Shown here: positions 13,126 to 13,136 of the stretch, piece by piece
How the letters are laid out: each line of letters begins with the position of its first letter
How positions within the stretch are numbered: the first letter of the stretch is position 1
NCBI GenBank assembly: GCA_016929205.1
Contig: JAFGJF010000448.1
Span: 1 to 13,136 of the forward strand
Origin: Anaerolineae bacterium
GTDB taxonomy: Bacteria > Chloroflexota > Anaerolineae > JAFGEY01
Reading direction: 5' to 3'
Length of the DNA: 13,136 nt
The notes under the pieces: generated by a model
What the model was told of the DNA's origin: nothing
Seen by the model: the letters and a program-made list of their open reading frames with translations, nothing else
The model's database searches: none
Program-made: the position numbers and the translations under genes

Positions 13126-13136
13126 GACCACCAGGC

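Overview
The window looks like a chromosomal stretch of a Chloroflexota (Anaerolineae or Caldilinea-like) bacterium. The reasons are indirect. There is a secreted multidomain protein with a C-terminal FLPIIL tail after DUF11/NEW3-type repeats. There is a Ser/Thr kinase with a Pro/Thr-rich linker and a large ectodomain. There is a c-di-AMP riboswitch, and several genes have GTG starts. This assignment is inference; no rRNA or tRNA gene is present to settle it.

Layout. Positions 1-560 hold a decayed toxin-antitoxin pair: the C-terminal end of a DUF4258 toxin and a frameshifted YgiT/MqsA-type antitoxin. An apparently intact BrnA-type antitoxin (571-834) follows, with no intact toxin beside it. 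Next comes a four-helix membrane protein of unknown function (990-1715) with a good intrinsic terminator. A large secreted protein (2018-4207) has a carbohydrate-binding-like domain, an HEWGH metallopeptidase-like domain and C-terminal adhesion-type repeats. A near-consensus promoter overlapping its stop codon drives a small polytopic membrane protein (4290-4913).

Two minus-strand genes converge on that gene. They are a small protein with a His-rich N-terminus (5983-6246) and, coupled to it by a 4-base overlap, a standalone acetyl-CoA-synthase A-cluster protein (4910-5986). Across a palindrome-rich divergent region lies a sulfatase (6568-8061) followed by a Gfo/Idh/MocA oxidoreductase (8131-9201). 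This is a likely sugar-catabolic pair, and each gene is preceded by a copy of the same small hairpin repeat.

The right third is about sensing and the cell surface. A receptor-type Ser/Thr kinase (9311-11656) is followed by a canonical ydaO/yuaA c-di-AMP riboswitch (about 11752-11881). The riboswitch ends in an intrinsic terminator with a readable competing antiterminator, and it controls only a 53-residue ORF (11974-12135) that has its own strong terminator. Four CTAAC direct repeats spaced 11/12/11 bases then sit just upstream of the -10 of a monotopic sugar-phosphate transferase gene (12337-13017), an exopolysaccharide or O-antigen initiating enzyme. That gene also ends in a strong terminator.

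The most unusual points are the riboswitch that controls a lone tiny gene, the orphan A-cluster protein with a Cys-Ser-Cys motif and a His-rich partner, and the helically phased CTAAC operator.
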